Shown here piece by piece: positions 61,056-64,000 of a stretch of DNA of 64,000 nucleotides. A program made the position numbers and the translations under genes. Origin of the DNA: Pycnococcus provasolii (taxonomy: Eukaryota > Chlorophyta > Pseudoscourfieldiophyceae > Pseudoscourfieldiales); the NCBI GenBank assembly GCA_049487715.1, contig CP150563.1:310001-374000 (forward strand), in the 5' to 3' direction. The stretch's first letter is position 1. Every line of letters begins with the position of its first letter. The notes under the pieces were generated by a model, which saw only the letters and a list, made by a program, of their open reading frames with translations, did no database searches and was not told the origin of the DNA.

Positions 61056-64000
61056 ATGGCGTCGTTGGGAGCAGGGGGCGGCAGTGCCAACTCGTCGCAC
61101 CGCCACCGCAGTCTCGCCTCCGCCCGCGCACGTGCTCGCGTCCATCTTCACGTCCAAGCCGCCTCCGCACTACGTGCCCGGCATAGGGCGCGGCGCATCC
61201 GGGTTCACGACACGTAGCGATATCGGACCTGCCGCCGTGTCCCTCGGTGGTGCCGGGGCGGTGGGTCAAGAAGCACCGGCAGATGCTGCGCCTGGCCAGC
61301 AGCCCGTGAACGATGGCGCGTACAACGCCGCGCTAGGAAACGACGGTGGACTCCTCGCGAAGCGATTCGACGACGACGACGAAGACAAAGAGGCGGATGC
61401 CATCTATCAAGCCATCGACGCAAAGTTAGCGGACAGGAGACAGCAAGGCGTGAGAGAACAGAAAATCAAAGACCAAATCGAACAGAACAGAAAGGACAAT
61501 CCGAAAATCACCGAGCAGTTCGCCGACCTCAAGCGGCGACTGAAGGATGTCACCGAAGAACAGTGGGAAGCTATACCAGACGCGAGCGACTTGGCTGCGA
61601 AAAGACAGAGGAAGAACGACACCACCGTTGCTATGCCAGACACACTGCTCCGTCGCGCACTCGAAGGACAGGAAACCAACGCGCACATAGACCCGACAGC
61701 CATGCCGGGTGCCGGCGCAGGTGGAGGTGGCGATGGCGCCACGGATTTGAAGGCGGTCGGCGAAGGAAGGCAGACTATGCTCGGAATGAAGCTTGCGAAG
61801 CTCAGCGACAACGTAAGCGGACAGACGACGATCGACCCGAAAGGATATCTCACCAGCCTCTCCGGAATGCACGTCAACAGCGAAGCGGAGGTATCGGACA
61901 TCAAAAAGGCACGCCTTCTGCTCAAGTCCGTCATCAACACCAACCCAGGGCACGCTCCCGGCTGGATCGCCGCTGCGCGCCTCGAGGAGACGGCGGGAAA
62001 GATGAGCGAAGCGCGGCGATTCGCGCTCACGGGCACGGAGAAATGCCCAAAGTCTGACGACGTCTGGATTGAGGCGGCGAGGCTGCATCCGCCGGACACC
62101 GCCAAGGCGATTCTCGCGCGAGGCGTGGCGGCGAACCCCGATTCCATCTCGCTCTGGCTTGCGGCGGCGGACCTCGAGCCGGACACGCTCAGCAAGCAGC
62201 GCGTGCTCCGACGAGCGCTCATGCAGATTCCCACGTCCGTTAAACTCTGGAAAGCGTCGGTCGATCTCAGCAGCGAGGAGGATGCGCGGCTCCTGCTAAC
62301 ACGAGCCGTGGAGTGCTGCCCGCAGCACACCGAGCTGTGGCTCGCCCTCGCAAGCCTCGAGACGTACGAGGCGGCTCGCGGCGTGCTAAATCGTGCACGA
62401 GCAGCCGTACCCACCGAACTGTCAATCTGGATTGCGGCAAGCGAGCTCGAGGAGGCGAATGGAAACGGGAAGATGTGCGGCAAGATCATATCGCGCGCCA
62501 TTAAGAGCCTCGCTTCAACAGGCACGGCGATCGACCGCGACACGTGGCTTCGCGAGGCGGAGAAGTGCGAGAAGTCGAAGTCGCCCGCCACGTGCCGTGC
62601 GATTGTCTTCGCCACGCTCGGAATGGGCGTCGAGGAGATTGATCGCCAGCGAACGTGGTCGGCAGACGCGGAGGATGCGCTCGGTCGATCGTGCCCCGAG
62701 ACGGCGCGATCGATGCTGCTGAAGGCGATCGAGGCGTTCCCCGGCAAAGTGTCGCTGTGGCGCCAGCTGGTGAAGCTCGAAAAGGCATGCGGTACCGCGA
62801 CAGACGAAGTACTCGCCATTCTCACCAAATCTGTCAGCCACTGCCCGCAGGCGGTGGTGCTTTGGCTGATGGCTGCTAAGGAACGGTGGCTGGGTGGAGG
62901 CCAGATGCCACCAAGCGCCGAGGCGGTGGACGGCGCTCGTGCCATCCTACAGGAGGCGCATCGGCACAACGCCGATAGCGAGGACATCATCCTCGCAGCG
63001 CACAAGATCGAACTCGACTCCGGCGAACACGAGCGTGCTCGCATTCTTCTCGCGCGCTCACGGGATCGCACGGGTCTGTGTTCCATGGATGGAATGGCGA
63101 AGTCGGCTGCAAGCGGCGGTTCGGAGCGCATCTACATCAAGAGTGCGTTGGCTGAGCGCATGGAGCGGAATCACAAGGAGGAGCTGTCGCTTCTTACGGA
63201 AGGTCTCGGCAAGTTTCCAAAGAGCTGGAAGATGTGGTTGATGAAGGCACAGGCACTCCGACGGGGTGGCGGCGATGTCGATGGCGACGGCGACGTCTCG
63301 ATGCTCAAGGTGGAGCCGGGCAGCAGTGCCAATGCGAAGATGGATGATGCGAAGGCCTGCTACGAGCGCGCGCGAGCGGCACTTCAGCAGGGCGTGAAGC
63401 AGTGCCCTCACAGCATCCCTCTTTGGCTCGCCTCGGCTGATTTGGAATTTGACATGGGTTTCCCGGCGAAGGGACGTGCTCTGCTCGAGCAGGCTCGCCT
63501 GAAGAACCCGAAGGAGGATAGGATTTGGTACCTTCACGTGCAGCGCGAGCGAAAGCTTAGCACTGGCGGCGACGTGCATGCGGCGGAAAAGCTGATGGCG
63601 CAGGCGTTGCAGGAATGCCCGGAGAGCGGCCTGCTCTGGTCCGCGCACATTGGCATGGCGCCACGGCAGGTGAGAAAGTCGCGGTGCGCGGACGCGCTGA
63701 AGCGATGCGACAAGGATGTGCGTGTCATCGGTGCCGTGGCGCGCCTCTTCTGGGCTGACGGAAAACTCGACAAGGCGCGGAGCTGGTTGACGCGCGCAAC
63801 GTCGCTCGCACCGGACGACGGCGATACGTGGGTACTGCTGTACCGTTTCGAGCAGGCTGCAAGCGCCGCGTCTGCATCTGAGACGTCTGGCGCATCTAGC
63901 GTCATCAAGGCTTGCACAGCGGCCTCGCCAAAGCACGGCATCTTTTGGACGCGCGTCTCGAAGGATCCTGAGCTTTGGGAGTGGGATGCGTCGTGGAAAT
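61056..64000 (+). CDS. PRPF6: Pre-mRNA splicing factor PRPF6/Prp6 (U5/tri-snRNP), 3'-truncated by the window; apparent +1 shift near the start
   Basis: From 61078 one frame runs open to the window end (about 974 codons). PRP1_N region: SIFTSKPPPHYVPGIGRGASG, FTTRSDIGPA, FDDDDEDKEADAIYQAID, NPKITEQFADLKRRL, MPDTLLRRA, all close to plant STA1/human PRPF6. A long series of HAT repeats follows (APGWIAAARLEETAGKM, WIEAARLHPPDTAKAIL, SISLWLAAADLE, AAR.VLNRA, LWRQLVKLEK). Prp6 bridges U5 and U4/U6 in the tri-snRNP. The frame has no ATG near its start. ATG 61056 (MASLGAG) is one base out of register; removing one G of the G5 run at 61074-61078 gives MASLGAGAAVPT continuing smoothly into the conserved region, so a sequencing indel or real frameshift is likely. 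C-terminal HAT repeats lie beyond the window. Confidence 0.93.

Noticed and set aside
61407-63131. 574-codon minus-strand frame opposite PRPF6
   Set aside because: Ser/Arg/Ala-rich shadow of a well-conserved plus-strand gene; no recognisable domain.
1-64000. tRNA, rRNA, CRISPR arrays, insertion sequences
   Set aside because: Read-through by eye found no T-loop/anticodon arrangement, rRNA-like blocks, spaced repeats or transposase sequence. A covariance-model scan could still find a diverged tRNA or snRNA.

Overview
The window looks like a compact, GC-rich nuclear genome segment of a flagellated green alga (chlorophyte, probably prasinophyte grade). The evidence is an axonemal dynein heavy chain, a huge secreted protein with hydroxyproline-type SPPPP linkers, a plant/algal DUF1475 protein, a probable GT77-type glycosyltransferase, few introns and TTAGGG-type repeats. 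I cannot name the species. About 20 protein genes occupy most of the 64 kb, nearly all as single long exons. No tRNA, rRNA, CRISPR array or recognisable transposon was found.

Layout. 1-2.2 kb: 5' end of a minus-strand glycosyltransferase running off the left edge, a small unknown protein, and LSm5. 3.5-16 kb: a two-exon gene for a ~3,978-residue secreted multidomain protein (signal peptide, LamG-like folds, filamin/TIG-like modules, DUF2341 nested in a kelch propeller, five Pro-rich/dibasic cassettes). 16.9-21 kb: STE20-type kinase convergent with a tyrosine-phosphatase-domain protein. 21.7-23.4 kb: UapA-like purine permease. 24.7-30.2 kb: flavin amine oxidase, Rab geranylgeranyltransferase beta, SET-domain methyltransferase, short-chain dehydrogenase. 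31-36 kb: double lipocalin-like protein, MCM5, DUF1475 protein. 36.2-53.6 kb: coiled-coil/kelch/FN3 protein divergent from a four-exon axonemal dynein heavy chain (4,566 aa after splicing). 54-64 kb: ABCB half-transporter, MOSC protein, WDR46/Utp7, DHRS12-like reductase, and the 5' part of PRPF6, which runs off the right edge.

The genes are mostly housekeeping (mRNA decay and splicing, replication, ribosome biogenesis, prenylation, chromatin) plus two ciliary genes and one giant surface protein. They form no single pathway. The organising features are tight gene pairs: convergent pairs with 50-55 bp between stop codons, and divergent pairs sharing 220-320 bp promoters.

Most notable: (1) the three dynein introns are related copies; two of 74 bp differ at 4 positions and the third shares both ends, which is the signature of introner elements; (2) repeated Pro-rich plus DVGRVRR/RR-LL cassettes inserted into loops of LamG folds of the giant protein; (3) TTAGGG-type arrays and G-rich variants lying in promoters rather than at a chromosome end; (4) a ~63-bp repeat at the 3' ends of two unrelated genes; (5) apparent +1 frame shifts just after the likely ATGs of PRPF6 and the ABC transporter.
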